From contig CM065687.1 in the NCBI GenBank assembly GCA_017654935.2, forward strand, positions 29,143,752 through 29,207,751: DNA of 64,000 bases. The letters run 5' to 3'. This stretch comes from Phymorhynchus buccinoides (taxonomy: Eukaryota; Mollusca; Gastropoda; Neogastropoda; Raphitomidae). The stretch's first letter is position 1, and every line of letters begins with the position of its first letter. Below are positions 11,701 through 29,505 of the stretch, one piece after another. The notes beneath the pieces are model-generated. The model saw only the letters and a list, made by a program, of their open reading frames with translations, made no database searches and had not been told where the DNA came from. A program made the position numbers and the translations under genes.

Positions 11701-14613
11701 CAAAACAATCAATACATCTACCTTGATTGAATCTATAGCTCATCCTGTTTCTTAGCAATTGTTACCTGTGCATTTTACAAGATTTAGAAGTACATTTTGT
11801 GAGGGTAAAACAGATTGAACAATGTATTATTTTCTGAATGCAAAGAATTATGTCCTCATCCTTGTGGGATTTCTCTGTAATGTGTGCTCAGCTCATGCGC
11901 TTCATGCATGATACAGTTAATTTGAAGTGATATTCTACAGTCTGAATCAAGAGATTGAAACCAGTTGTGTGTGTGTGTGTGTGTGTTAGAGAGAGAGAGA
12001 GAGAGATGTGTGTGTGAGGGGGGTGGCTGGGTTTCAGAGATAGGGTGAGATATGTCAGTTGTCTTTTTTGTGGATAAATGAGTTTTGTGATTGTTTGGTT
12101 GCATCTTAATAGAACAAAAATCCTCTCTGTTGCAGCCAATACCAAGGACTGAAGAAAGCGCCGAGGTGAGAACGATTTCTGTTACATTTACGAAAATATT
12201 GGCTGTTGTAATTACAGAGCATTGAATGGTGGCTTTGTCATCGAATAAAACCCATTGTGAAATGAATTTATAAACATTCTTTTTGTAAAAAGTTACAACC
12301 ATTACATTTACAACACCCCTCCTCCATTTTCTTGGTTCTTTCCGTTTTTTCAGTCTTGCCTTTCTTTCTGCAGTTTGAGCACATAAACCTCCTTCGTTTT
12401 CTATATTTAAAGTTAATTTTCATCCTTTCAAATAAATAAAAAATAAGCATTTTGCTAACATAGCTGCTATGTTAATAACATAGCTGCCAACCTCATCGAA
12501 TTTTTCAGGAATATCCAGAATACCAAAGTTTGTCAGGAAAATTCCTGAATTTGACATTTTTTAGCTTAGGTGTTTGGAAGAATGGGAGTAGTGAGGGATT
12601 TTTTGTTTTAAAGTTGAACATGTAGCCAGTTGAACTTTAAAAGTAGGATTTTCCACACTTTTTGTCAGGAATTTTATTTCTCCAAAGTTGGCAGCTTTGT
12701 ATAAACAGGCATGAAAACAGCTCCGCCATCATTTTTTTATCTCCGCCGTTTTCGCGAGCGCGATGTTATTCGCTGTCCATATTTGGACGAGTGACTCTTG
12801 CGCTCGCAGGCAAAACATGGCCGCCTAAACGACCTGGGAATGGTGTGTTTGAGAGTTGGAAGGTGAAGTAGGATGCAAAATGCTGTGAAATGAGTGCTTG
12901 CTCCCACGCTCAATAAAAACTTCGGCAAACTTCTGACGTTAGCTGAAAATCCGGATTTATCGGCTGAAAAAAATCTCTTTTTTTTAACAGTAGTTTTCAT
13001 GCCTGATAAACAAGGTGTGTTATCTTGTTGTGCAGGGCGACTCCCCGTTGAAGGTGAATCTGCAGCTGGAGGAGGAGAGGAAGATGAGGCCGCAGGGTCC
13101 CACAGACCACGAGCTGAGCAACATGTTCTTCACCACCAAACACCAGTGGAGGCCCATGTCAGTAGGCTTTGGCTGTTGTTGGTTTCATTGTACAGTGGAA
13201 CCTCCCTTATAAGACCTTCAGAAATCATCCAAAATGAGGTCTTATAAGGGAGGGGTCTTATAGGGGAGGTAATTTTAATACTTACAAAGAAGGGCAAGTC
13301 TCAGAAAAGTAGGTCTTATAATTATATGGGAGGGAGTCTTATAATGGGAGGTCTTATAAGGGAGGTTCCACTGTATATACATATTATAACTCACAAGAAA
13401 ATAAAGGGTCATGTACTGTTTCGCTTGTACCCGTGCTTATTCAGTCTACCATTGTTGGACTCTCTGCACACTTCTTTTATTAACTCAATCGCATCGCAGG
13501 CATTACACGAAGCTGCTAACCTAGAAATCGAAAAATCTCAACAAATCATTCCAGCCGTACACACAAACAAAGCAGGCATAAACGAAAAGAGAAAAAATGA
13601 AAGAAGATTACAGGTTTTTACTTCAGGTGTACAGAAATTGGTTTCCCCACTACAAATGCAGGTGCACCTTATAGTCCGTAAAATATTGTATGCTTACCGA
13701 TCCCGAAAACTTTACCCTTGTTATACTGAAATGGAAAGTGTTAAGTTCTAATTTGTTTTGTAATGAGTACTTCAAGTGCAAACAATCAAAACAAACAAAA
13801 ACAATTATTTTTTTTATTTTTTTTGCTGAATGTATGTGCTTTCACTACAAATTCAGTACCGGCACTATTATTGTGTAAAGTCGTTTCTTACCTCTACACA
13901 GTAAAACACAATTGAAGTTTATTCAAAATGTTCTGAAATATACGACCAGAAATTAGTAAGTATACAACCGATAATTAATGAGTAGATTGTGAAGCATCTT
14001 TAGATGTTTTCCATAGATAATTTTTCTCACTAACGTATTTTGGGGGGACTATTAGGAGGCGCACCTGATTATAAGGCGCAAACCCCAACAAAATTAACAC
14101 AAAATTCAGATTTTGTTACTGTTATTAATCATATTATAAGGCGCAGGGGTCTCGGTCTGGGGAAAATCAGATGTGTCTATAAGGAGGCGCACCTGATTAT
14201 AAGGGCGCACCCCCAAAACAATTAACAAAAAATTCAGATTTTGCTACTCTATTTTTTTTACTGTTATTAATCATATTAATATAAGGCGCAGGGGTCTCGG
14301 TCTGGGGAAAATCAGGTGTGTCTATAAGGAGGCGCACCTGAAAAGGAGGCGCACCTGATTATAAGGCGCACACACCAAAATTAACATAAAATTCAGATTT
14401 TGTTCCTCTTTTTTTAATATACATTATTAGTCATAAGGCTATTTGTTGTCAGCATGGGGAAAAAAAATATCGCCTTATAGTCGGGAAAAATACGGTATTT
14501 CTTCCTGATTAAAAAGTGACCGAAATACTAACAGTGTGATATTCTTTCTGTCTCTCAGGACCCAGAAGAAATACAGAAAACCTGAGCGGCCTTTGGATCG
14601 GGAAGGATTATGA
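6744..14613 (+). CDS. MRPL42: Mitochondrial large-ribosomal-subunit protein mL42 (MRPL42), complete
   Basis: Six exons give a 135-residue protein (human MRPL42 is about 142): 6744-6804, 9991-10054, 11483-11558, 12136-12165 (30 nt), 13036-13157 and 14559-14613. The ATG at 6744 has a good context (AAGATGG) and opens a basic, hydroxylated leader (MAASLVKQSGMNFLRAVSRF) typical of a mitochondrial targeting peptide. The core has VAVAPDESCIICWHPEPEH and PIPRTEESAE; the C-terminal part has LSNMFFTTKHQWRPM, matching the family's MFFTTKHRWYP, then a basic tail. Exon 5 has two possible donors: GTCAGT at 13158, which keeps phase with the strong acceptor at 14557-14558, and GTAGGC at 13162, which would need the weaker acceptor at 14564-14565. 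I prefer the first. AATAAA at 14824-14829 is a likely poly(A) signal. The product acts in the mitochondrial matrix as part of the 39S subunit. Confidence 0.92.
7124..8240 (-). pseudogene. 5'-truncated LINE (CR1/Jockey-type) reverse transcriptase fragment in MRPL42 intron 1
   Basis: Read on the - strand: RT motif A (LDFQKAFDTV near 8230-8205), then GVPQGSVLGPTLF, the YMDD-equivalent FADD box (IFADDTK) and the thumb region, in an open frame down to 7331. One frameshift leads into CEGDRTRGHNFKLY and the usual C-terminal FFFTNRVINAWNNLPNE, ending at about 7124. The endonuclease domain and the 5' half of the RT are missing. The long open stretch suggests fairly recent insertion. It is antisense to MRPL42. 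Confidence 0.85.
8742..9388. mobile_element. Related foldback element, larger copy
   Basis: Begins GGGTAAAGGTAAAGATGCGC followed by a poly-C of about 30 nt, and ends ACATCTTTACCTTTACC. The arms share TTGCCTTTCTTACTGCAG-like sequence. It contains the dispersed repeat at 8890-9025. A half copy lies at about 12301-12400. Confidence 0.65.
8885..9025. repeat. Dispersed repeat, copy 2 of 2
   Basis: Matches 5625-5770, from ACACCAAACATTTATATTGT to TTTCAGGTCAGTGACACACA, with few differences. Confidence 0.65.
10584..10762. mobile_element. TA-flanked MITE (CAGTGGAGTAC family)
   Basis: TA-flanked ends CAGTGGAGTACTCTTA and AGTGTACTCCACTG. The internal GATGAAACC(T/C)CTCTTTAT recurs in the copy at 58300-58465. 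Confidence 0.7.
11117..11490 (+). repeat. 62-bp tandem array carrying the MRPL42 exon 3 acceptor
   Basis: About six units of 62 bp run into exon 3. Each unit has GACATCATCTTATTCTGTTT, GCTTTGTTTG and then CAGCCTGCCCAGAGTTGCAA. The last unit is the real acceptor, CTGCCCAG followed by AGTTGCAGTGGCC. The array therefore includes the branch/pyrimidine zone, the AG and the first coding bases. Confidence 0.85.
12706..13005. mobile_element. MITE with CAGGCATGAAAAC ends in MRPL42 intron 4
   Basis: Inverted ends CAGGCATGAAAAC (12706-12718) and GTTTTCATGCCTG (12993-13005), flanked by A/T-rich sequences sharing ATAAA. It ends 30 bp before exon 5, so it supplies part of the intron's 3' region. Confidence 0.65.
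13191..13375. mobile_element. CAGTGGAACCTCCC-family MITE, compact copy in MRPL42 intron 5
   Basis: TA-flanked 181-bp element with roughly 26-bp inverted ends (ACAGTGGAACCTCCCTTATA and its complement). It starts 33 bp after the exon 5 donor and is the simplest copy of the family here. Confidence 0.8.
13662..14497. mobile_element. ATAAGGCGCACC-type element, internally repeated
   Basis: Ends GCACCTTATAGTCCGTAAAA and CGCCTTATAGTCGGGAAAAA, near-inverted. The right half has three or four subrepeats with GGAGGCGCACCTGATTATAA and GGGTCTCGGTCTGGGGAAAA. A partial relative is at about 1622-1760. Confidence 0.65.
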
Positions 14614-14823
14614 TGTGTTCCGTGAGATTGAGAGCAAGCGTTGTAGAGTTCTTTCAGTTGATAGGCGTTTTCACATTTTTGTGCTGTTCAGTGTGTGTGT
14701 GTATGTTCCATTACGTGCCAGACTAAAGCATGTGGATTTTTTTTTTTAAAGGAAGAAGATATACATTTTGCTTGTGCTTATCTGGTACTTATTATACAGT
14801 AATTAATGGCTTAGAATTATAAA

Positions 14824-14829
14824 AATAAA
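14824..14829 (+). terminator. Candidate poly(A) signal of MRPL42
   Basis: AATAAA about 210 nt after the MRPL42 stop codon, in an A/T-rich context, before the pogo-like repeat begins. Confidence 0.55.
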
Positions 14830-14903
14830 ATTAAAAAAATGCAAAGACTGTTTTATGGCCTTCAAAGAGTTGTTCCCTGAAGTTTTTGTTTGTATGACAC
14901 CTA

Positions 14904-15933
14904 CAGTCGAACCTCAGTACACCGACCACCCAACAGACTGGTCAAAACTGTCCACAATAGTGAGGTGCCCGCTATACTGAATCACTCCGTGCAAAGGCAA
15001 CACATAATTATACAGTCGAACCTCAGTAAACCGACCACCCAACAGACCAATCAAAAATGTCCGTAATAGTGAGGTGCCCGCCATACTGAATCACTCCATG
15101 CAAAAGGCAACATATAATTACATGAATAATGAAAATAATTACTTTATTTTAACTGTGTTGCATAAACATGCAACAAACAACATTCATAATGACATGCTAG
15201 CGTAATAAGCATGCAATAACATACATTTTATTAAAGACCCCCCACATCACGTGTCACATTCCCTCTTATGCTTGGAAGATTTCCTAAGATTTCTTACCAG
15301 CTATAAGAGGGAAAACGTGTGAAAACCGTGATTTTGACATGATGTGGTGGGTCTTTAATGTAAAGCATTATACAGTATTAAAATGTCTTGAAAATCTTTG
15401 TTTGAATCAATAAAGCACATGCACAATTAAAACAAATAGACCTATACAGTGAATTGATGTAGGAGACTGAAGAACAAAAAATTGTTAAGTAAAACAAATG
15501 CCACCAGCGAAGTCTGATTCATGTGAATTAGTTATTAATTTTTTTTTTAACGTTTTAAGCCCCTTATAGCTTGATTCCGCCCATGACATCCATTACTTTC
15601 TCCTACCAAGCCGTCTAAAACCGCCCCCGTACACCCACTTCGTTATGTATTTTGGAGTTAAAATTGCAATATCAAAAAATCAAAAATATCACATAACAAA
15701 AAAAACATTGCAAGTTAAACATTCTTCATTTATACACAAACCCTGAACATTTGAAGTCAATCCATCAAGTAGTTATTTTTTAATATATTTTTAAGCAAAG
15801 TACCCCATTTCGGGCCCAGTTTACCAACATTAATTTGGTGGTTACAGGGAGTAGAGTCATCATTTTAATCGGGGTTACAAGTGTTAAAAGGCTGATTGCG
15901 TGTCTGTCTGTCAAGAAATGCTGCATGCACATT

Positions 15934-15968
<35 letters not shown>

Positions 15969-16328
15969 GTTTTTTCAGTCTTCAGTCTCTTTAAGTACAA
16001 ACATTGACTAACAAAGCAAAGCATTGATATTTCTTTTGATTTTCGCTCAACTTTTCCGTGATATTTCCTCGCCTTTGATTTTTTTATATTTTCCTTTCCC
16101 GTGATTTTTGCTTAACCTGAATCTTTTCTTTGAATATGATATTAAAAATTTGTGATATGGGTGGTCGGAATACTGAGTGATTCGGACTGAGATCACTGTC
16201 CGTTGTCCTGAATAGCGGGGTGGTCGCTATACCAGAGACACCCTTAGTAATAAATAAGAAGTAAAAAATGACAAACTTGAGAAAAACTGTCCAGTATACT
16301 GAGGTGCCCGTTAATTGAGGTTCGACTG
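14904..16328. mobile_element. pogo/Tigger-like non-autonomous element with a duplicated left end
   Basis: Ends CAGTCGAACCTCAGTAAACC (15013) and TTAATTGAGGTTCGACTG (to 16328), TA-flanked. The left 108 bp is repeated in tandem at 14904. CGACCACCC and GGTGCCCG(C/T) strings recur in both subterminal regions. No transposase frame; a TTAA MITE is inserted at 15235-15354. Confidence 0.7.
15235..15354. mobile_element. TTAA-flanked MITE, AGACCCAC family
   Basis: TTAA at 15231-15234 and 15355-15358; ends AGACCCCCCACATCA and TGATGTGGTGGGTCT. Nested in the pogo-like element; relative of 3048-3275. Confidence 0.7.
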
Positions 16329-16330
16329 TA

Positions 16331-17503
16331 TGTCTCTCTCTTTGTCTCTCTGTCTTTCATGTGTGTTTCTGTGTCATTCATTATTTCCATATAATGTTTG
16401 CTGCAAAAATGTTGACAGAAAGCCTCTCTTCAATTTTAGTTATTGTTTAAAATGTCTGATCAAAATTCCATAAATCGCCGTCCAGGAATTGCAATGGTGC
16501 ATGGGAAAACCCTACATAAGTCGCTCAGAATGTTTTTGAGCAAAAGCTAAAAATAGTCAACAACCCCCAAAATATCAATTTTCTATTTAGGGCATATTTA
16601 TGTCTATTTTTATGTATGCTACCAGTATCCACAACATGAAAGACAATTTTGAATGAATTCTTTGTTTATTTGATCGTTTTTTAAATCAGGTCAATAGAAA
16701 GAATGAGACAAAATTGTACCTTCTATGTCCGATTTCTGCAAATGATCTATCTCGAATGTCAAACTTCAAATAATTATATAATAAAAACTAGACAAGATAA
16801 CTCAATTCTGTTTTCTGTGTATTAACAAGGAATTTTTGCTCTAACATGAACAATTAAAATATCAAGTTATGCCCAAAAGTCCATTATATCTGTTTTTCTT
16901 AATTATGCACTGTCACAATTTTTTGCCTCAACAATTCTGTGGGTCCAAGTTGAGACGTTTGCAAATTAAATCTCAATGATTATTATTTTACACTTTCTCT
17001 TTCCTTTTCAAAGAAGCAACATCAGAACATGTGTACAATTAATTATATTGAAGACAAATATGTACATTCATTTCAAAGCATACAATTGATGACACATGCA
17101 CATTGATAATGGTTAAGCTGAATGATGTTATACTTATTTTATGTCACACACACACACACACACAAAACAACCCCACAGCTTATACATATGTATTAAAAGC
17201 AAATATCCTGCTAATATACTACAAGAAAGCATGACCTTAACTATCCTTATCCAAACACACAATTTCATTTAAAGTTGTTTATTTATCATTATTCTGCATG
17301 TGGTATTACATAAAAAAGCTAACTGCATTTTCATGAAAGCTCAAATGGTTACTGTCTCATCACAGATCAACTGTCATGTACATTTTCTTGCTAGCTTTTT
17401 TTAGATAGATTCAAGCTACATACTCAGGTGAATCTCCTGGTCTCCATCATTTTAGTTAACAAGTCTACACTGTCAGTGTATTTCTACATCTGAAGCCTTT
17501 GTC
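16331..17503. other. Intergenic DNA without recognisable features
   Basis: A/T-rich, with a short CA microsatellite at about 17144-17164. No exon, RNA gene or repeat that I can name. Confidence 0.5.
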
Positions 17504-17507
17504 TTAA

Positions 17508-18150
17508 AGGGGCACCCTGACAGATGGGTTTATTTTATTTTATTTTATTTATTATGAACATTTCTATTGCGCTTATTCATCAAAGCTCTAAGCGCTTTAC
17601 ATTTTTTACTAAAGAATATTATATTATAAACATTCCTATCCATCACCCTCACCCACCCATGCAAGAAATATGTCGAGATCACCAGGAAAACACCCTTTAC
17701 AGCAATCGCAACACTCACTTTGCTCTGGTTTCCTATAAATCAAACCGTCAAATTGGCGATTCCTTCTTGGCGGAGGTGCTGGAAGTCAAATTCTTTCAGT
17801 GAAAGAGAAGGCATGTGCCTTCTATTTTCTAATGGCCGCCTGAGTCGCTTAGACCAAATCACGAAATTTCTACAATACAAGTCTTTTTATTTACACTCTA
17901 CCAAAGGAAATAGATTTTTTTTTTGACTGCACTACAAATAATAAAAAGCTTCAACCACTCTGAGTGACCTCCACCCACCCTGTCCAAAATGGCTTCTCTC
18001 TCCGGCAACTCCACCAAGGAGGAATCGCCGTTTTGACAGTTTGATTTCTAAGAAACCAGAGCAAAGTGAGTGATCTGATCCTTCAAAAGGCTTCTCTTTC
18101 TGGTGATCTCGACATGTTTCTTGCAAAAACTCATCCGTCAGGGTGTCCCT
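17508..18150. mobile_element. TTAA-flanked foldback element
   Basis: TTAA on both sides (17504-17507, 18151-18154); ends AGGGGCACCCTGACAGATG and CATCCGTCAGGGTGTCCCT. Subterminal parts also pair over more than 100 bp (GATCACCAGGAAAA with TTTCTGGTGATC; GGCGATTCCTTCTTGG with CCAAGGAGGAATCGCC). A lone related end is near 9426-9445. Confidence 0.75.
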
Positions 18151-18259
18151 TTAAACACAGCATGACATAAGCAAGGAATAAACTCTGAAAAAAAAGAAAG
18201 AAAACTAGGAAGGCCAGGGTTCCTCTGAGTGAGAGTGACCTCAGCCTTTGTGTGTGTGT

Positions 18260-18292
<33 letters not shown>

Positions 18293-19581
18293 AAAGCTGA
18301 AAGTTTTAAAAAAACTAAACTTTTACAGCTAAAAATTAGAGCATTTGGAGACACCTTTAATTAATCTTTTATACGGTAAATTGATATTTTCTCTTCTCAT
18401 TCCAGCGTAATTGTTCGTCATTAAAGTTCTCATCCATTTGTAATTAGAGAGAAAGAGATGGTGATTGAGTTATAATAACGTAACGCATTTACGCATTGGA
18501 CTGTAGAGGGGAAGTATTGTTTTTTTATCTTGTTGATTTTTTGCTCCTTTTGTTGCCTGCTGTTTGCTGTTTTCTTGTTTGTCTATGTTGATAAAGGCGC
18601 ATTCGCCGAAATATCCAGTAGTTTTGTTTTGTCTCTTGTAAATAAAATAACGCCACTTTACACTTGCTGTGTAGTTGTTTGTTTGTTGTATATAATAACA
18701 TAATAAGAAAATGATAATATGAAAAGCAAGGTTTTGTTAATCCAATGACACACACCTCTTTCTTCCACACACACACATCTAAAGCATTAGTATGCACAAA
18801 CTTGTATATAACCCCCCCCCCCCCTCCAAACACACCCCCCCCCCCCCCCCCCCCCCTTAGAATTGATTAATAAATAAGTAGATAAATGAATTGATCGATG
18901 AATAAAGAAACATAAATGAATAAATCAATGAGCAGCAGATAGGCTGTGACCGTGTTATGCCCCGGGAGAGTGACCTCAGAGGATTAAATGATCGTATTGC
19001 TGGACCAGTATTTTCAATATTCCTGTTTCTTGTTTTGTGTTTGTATGGATTTTTTTTATATGGAAAAATATGTTATTTCTATGGCGTTCTTCTTTAACTT
19101 TGTCAACTTTTTAGAGTGCGTAATTTTCTCTGGGCCTTATAGACTGCTGCGGCTTGCATGTGAATACATACTTAATATTCTGTAAATTTAAGAAATGTGG
19201 CTTATAATTTTTATACCAGTGCTTTTTACAGTCCAAATTATATGGTAGTTTTCCTGTGTATGTTTGTTGCTTAGTTTTCTTTTTGCTGAAGCAACTTACA
19301 GAGCACAGTGGCTCCTCTGACAGGTTGCCTAAAGGATTGACCACATCCTGTAGACTTTTGTTTCTGAATTGGCAACAGTAAGATGTAGACCTAAATATGC
19401 CTGCGCGTGGAGGGACAAGTATTGGTCTGAAAATAATGATACCGAGGGTACTCCATCAGAAAGAAAAATATAAATATAATAACTTTTTTTAAGTCATAAG
19501 TCGTTTTAGCTCCCTTTGAAGTCACAAAGTTGTTCAACTTCCAGAGACCTGAGATTTAATTTCTAATAATATTTGAGGGCT
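18151..19581. other. Intergenic / 3' flank of the membrane-protein gene
   Basis: Contains poly-G at about 18260-18291 and poly-C at 18808-18857. The string AAGGCGCATTCGCCGAAATA near 18595 resembles 3' ends of Penelope-like or LINE elements. No exon seen. Confidence 0.4.
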
Positions 19582-25310
<5,729 letters not shown>

Positions 25311-25974
25311 CGACCCGATTACCGCAACTAAACTGCAAGAGCAAGTAGGCTACAATTAGCACTTAAATAACAGAATCCAATCTTGGCAGTGTTGCACTTT
25401 AAACACACCCACTACCGCATTTAAAAAACCCACAAAACTGACAAGCGACATTCTGCTGTTTTCGGAAAAGGGATAGGGGTTAGGGAAAAGAACCTATCTT
25501 TGAGATTGAAAGCCGAAAACATGAGGGGAGGGGAGAGGGGGGGGGGGGGGGGGGGGGGCTAAGTACTAAGCCTACTTTGCTGTTATGCCTACAATAAAAG
25601 TGCAAATGGCAGTAGGTCTTTGTTTCTGATTTTTGGTAAAAGGTAAATTTGTGCTAGTGTAGGTTGACAAGTTCAATAATTCTATTATGATTTCTGAGTG
25701 TTCTATTTGTCGACTGGTATACTTGATAGTGTGTGTACGTAAGCTTTACATGTATATAATTATCTAAACCACCTGGGTTATCTAATTATCTTTTGTACTT
25801 TAGCACACACACATACACATACACTCCCTATTTTTGCTTTGAAAAATTTCGCTGAGAAGCAACATTCTGCCACTTTTGGGATATAGGGTTAGGATCACCA
25901 ACCAAGGATTTTCATAAAACTGAAAGAAGATGGATGGGGGATTCCCCCCCCCCCCCCCCCCCCCCCCGTGGGGA

Positions 25975-26275
25975 TACCGGGGGGTCTTTTGTATAAATAG
26001 TTCTCCCACCTTCTGGAAGTTCTGTGCTTGTAAGTTCCTCTAATCTATCACTCTCTTTGACTCTGCCTTTTCCCTTTGCTTACTGTTATCTACTATCTTT
26101 CTGCCTTACCGGTCCATTCTCCTGCCTTTTTTCACGAAACACTTTCGAAAACATTTCATCCAGCCGAAGTCGGACTTGCTGGGCCTATTTCTTATTTAGG
26201 CGCGTAACGGCAGCATGACGCATCTGCGCTCATAATTGACAGGAAACTGAGCGATCAAAGAAGAAGAAGATGGGG
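25975..26275 (+). repeat. SINE-like repeat
   Basis: Head (GGGGATACCGGGGGGTCTTT), body (CTTCTGGAAGTTCTGTGCTT) and the tail module ending GCGATCAAAGAAGAAGAAG. It is preceded by a poly-C of more than 20 nt at about 25947-25968. Confidence 0.7.
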
Positions 26276-26279
26276 GATC

Positions 26280-28399
26280 GTAAGCATGATATGGGGAGTG
26301 GGACAAAAGCACAAGATTGCTGCCATCTGATGACCAGTGAGCATGACCTGGGGGAAAAGGGGGGCAAAGCTGTATATTAAACACCCCCTGGACATTGCCA
26401 GCCTAAAAATATACCATTATGATCACAAGATAATGAGGGCCAGCACCGGCACTGCAGCAGCTGGGACGTAGCCTGACAATTTTTTTCTCTTAAAAAACAC
26501 AACAATGCACATGCGCACGCACACACACACACAACACACACTTTTGTATTAAAACTGTATAGTGTATTTTTCAAGGCAAGACATCGTCATTATAAAAATT
26601 TAAAAAAGTTTCTAGGGCTTTGCCCCTCAGACTCCCAATTTCAGCCTGACCACTTCTACAAGGCTTGCTACGCCCCTTCGAGCTGCAGAGCTCTCGGTCA
26701 CAAATCTGCAGCACTAAAAACTCCCTTTTTAATTAACTCCCCTCCACCAAAGTTGATTACTGTGCCGATCACCTAGCAATGAGTGGATCAGAGCCAAAGG
26801 GAAGCAAACAAAGCATCATTCTCTAAAAAATAATGAATGAAAATCTGTTTAACGTCCTCCGGTCTGGAACAGACACATATGGGACATTAGTAGATATAAA
26901 GATGGTGGGAACGATCCGAGAGGCAATGCAACACCAGTAAAGTCCCTAATTTATAACAATACAGATATACAATAACGTAAGTTAATCTCTAAAAAGAATG
27001 ATGAAATTCTGCTTAACTCCTCCGGTCTGGAACAGACTATATGGGACATTAGTAGATATATGGTGGGAACGATCCTGGAGGCAATGCCCGGAGGCAGTGC
27101 AGCACCAGGAAAGTCCCGAATTTTTTGCTCTCTAAAATTTTAGTAAAAAGAATGTCAAGTTCGCCTTTATGTCCCTTCACCCACACAGTACACATCAACA
27201 ATGGTGGAAAGGACAACATACAAACAAATCAACATCTATCCAAGAGTGGCATAGCCTTCTAACCTTGAATATGTTACACATATAAACAACACACAACACA
27301 GATCAAACTGGTAAGCCTCGAAAGGAATTTTGGTTCATCAAAGAATGAAATAGGCCTAGTGAGGCCAAGAGAGGAGATAACGAAATTGAACAAAGGGGGA
27401 TCATTAAATCTCCTCTAGATCTCTTAGCCTCACTATTTCAAACTCCCCCTCCACCGCACCCCTCTCCCCCATTGACGCGGCCAGGTCTCCCAATAGTCCC
27501 GCAAAACAAGGGGTCCCATGACTCCTTCACTTACAGTATAGAGGGTCCTAGTGGCGAGATAGAGGGTCTCAGTGACATTGCGAATGCTCAGGCTAAAAAT
27601 ATTTTTTCTAGTGCATCCCTGGGACCCCCTGCACATTCTTTTAGAGGGTCCTTGAGAATGTTAGTGCTTCATAGACCCTTAAATTCCTGTGAGCCCTGCG
27701 CGGCATGTTTCAAACATTGTTTGGGTCCGATCAGCGGGCTGGCCAGTGGCTGGGTCATTACCCCCCCCCCGTGGTAGGCGTGTACCAAAAATGGCAAATG
27801 GACATGGATTTTGAAAATAATTTATTGGACTGGGTTTTTTTCTTTCTTTCTTTCTTTCAGTTCTATATCTATTCGTTCTCTTTTCCTTTCTCTGGTCTGT
27901 GGTCACAAACCAAAATGTGTACGTTTTGCAAGGAAATGGAGAAGATAGATTACTAGCTAGACTAGAAGAAGTAGAACAAACTTTCAAGACACTTACTTTC
28001 GTTTTCTGGAATCAAACGAGATCTATCCAGTAACAATGAGGTAACAGAACAATAAATTACAGTCTAAATAGTTATGAACCAGACGTTCATTCATTGTTTG
28101 AAAAACAATGTTATTATTTTTAAATAGAACCTTCTCAGAACTTCATGTCGCCCACCTAACCCAAAGCCTAGAAAGTGACGTCAGGTTCTCTTACGTGTTA
28201 CAACGTCATAAGGTCACGTATGATGTGTATCGAATCACGTTTTCCCATTTCGCCTTCGAGCGTCCCTTCTTCTGACCCTCAATACTGTGTTATAAATACT
28301 CTGTGCCCTCAATAAAGACCATAATATAGGCTTAATTATAATTATAAGGAAGGAGCTGTACGGTCTTTGCCCTCAATCTCAAAGTTTGCAATTTCGTCG
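26280..28399. other. Intergenic DNA with short dispersed repeats
   Basis: Two adjacent copies of a roughly 120-bp repeat at about 26835-26965 and 27000-27125 (TCCGGTCTGGAACAGAC, TATGGGACATTAGTAGATAT, GATGGTGGGAACGATCC). Inverted relatives are at about 32080-32175 and 62880-62990. No gene seen. Confidence 0.5.
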
Positions 28400-29505
28400 A
28401 TGAAATTCAAAAACCTGTAATTAAATACTCAGATGATTCTGTCAAACTCTGATTCTGTGTAGCCTACTTCAGTGAAGTCAAAAGGTTATGTTCATGGTGC
28501 AAAGATAATTATCTGGATTTTAATGTTGATAAAACAAAAGAACTAGCTGCTTGTAGATTTTCGTAAAAACCCAGTGCCAGTGCCACATTTGGAAATTGAT
28601 GGTGAAACGGTTGAAAGAATTGATGAGTACAAATACCTAGGCACAGTTTTAGACAAGACACTTACTTTTGATAAACACATTGAGCATTTTACATAAGAAG
28701 AGCCAGTCCAGGATATTTTGTTTACAGAGGCTAAGGAATATTGGTGTCTGTTCAGATATTCTTCAAACCTACTACCGATGCTGCATTGAATCTGTTCTTA
28801 CTGTGTCATTTATCTGTTGGTATGGAAGCTTGAGTGTAAGAAGTAAGCGTGTGTTGAGTGATATGGTGAATATGTGCAGTAAGGTTGTGGGTGCAAGGCA
28901 GAGTGGTATGCAAGAGTTGTATAACAGACAAGTAGTCAGGAAAGCCAGAAACATTCTTAATGATAACAGTCATGCTCTGGCAAAATACTATGAAGTGTTA
29001 CGCCCATGGGGCAGTAGATACAGAACTCTAAAACTGAAAATAAAAGCACAGAAAACTTTCTTGCCAAGATCAATTCATCTGTTGAACTCTTAATATACTG
29101 CATCGAGTGATTGTTTTGCTGAGCAGCCTGTCCATCTCCTTGGGATTGTATTTGTGCAAGCCTATTTGTAGTCCCCTTGTTCTGCAATAGATTACTGCTG
29201 TGTATGTCCTTGTCTAAATTGTCTGTGTAGAGACGGTGTAGGTACTATTATTGCTGCATTTTTAAGTGTTATTCTTGCCTCGTTTTTCAATTGATTATGT
29301 CTTGGTTTAAATGTATTTTAAAAATGCATTCTGTTTTTACTGGACTATTTGTTAATATTTGTCCGGTTTGTTGATTACATTGCAGTGTTATTAGTTATTA
29401 GTTCATATTCTTTGTTGTTGATAAATGTGTTTATTGTTGTTTTTCTTATGTGCACCTGGATGCAATTTCTCTGTTATGGGATAATAAAGATGATTTGGAT
29501 TTGGA
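28400..29505 (+). pseudogene. Decayed LINE reverse transcriptase, 3' half
   Basis: Pieces of one RT appear across frame breaks: a YSDDS box near 28425, then a WCKDNYLDFNVDKTKE segment, VDFRKNPVPVPHLEIDGE and YKYLGTVLDKTLTFDKH. A 141-residue open stretch follows (28668-29093) with RIFCLQRLRNIGVCSDIL, ESVLTVSFICWYGSLSV and NMCSKVVGARQ. This order is typical of the thumb and C-terminal part of a common metazoan LINE clade. The element seems to end with an A/T-rich tail AATAAAGATGATTTGGATTT near 29485. There are at least two frameshifts or stops, so it is not functional. Confidence 0.8.

Noticed and set aside
14559..14613. Reading the last MRPL42 exon in phase 0 (DPEEIQKT then stop)
   Set aside because: Requires the weaker donor GTAGGC and loses the basic C-terminal tail expected of mL42.
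18525..18660. Possible Penelope-like element near the AAGGCGCATTCGCCGAAATA string
   Set aside because: Only a short 3'-end-like string; no GIY-YIG or RT motif could be read nearby, so no element was annotated.
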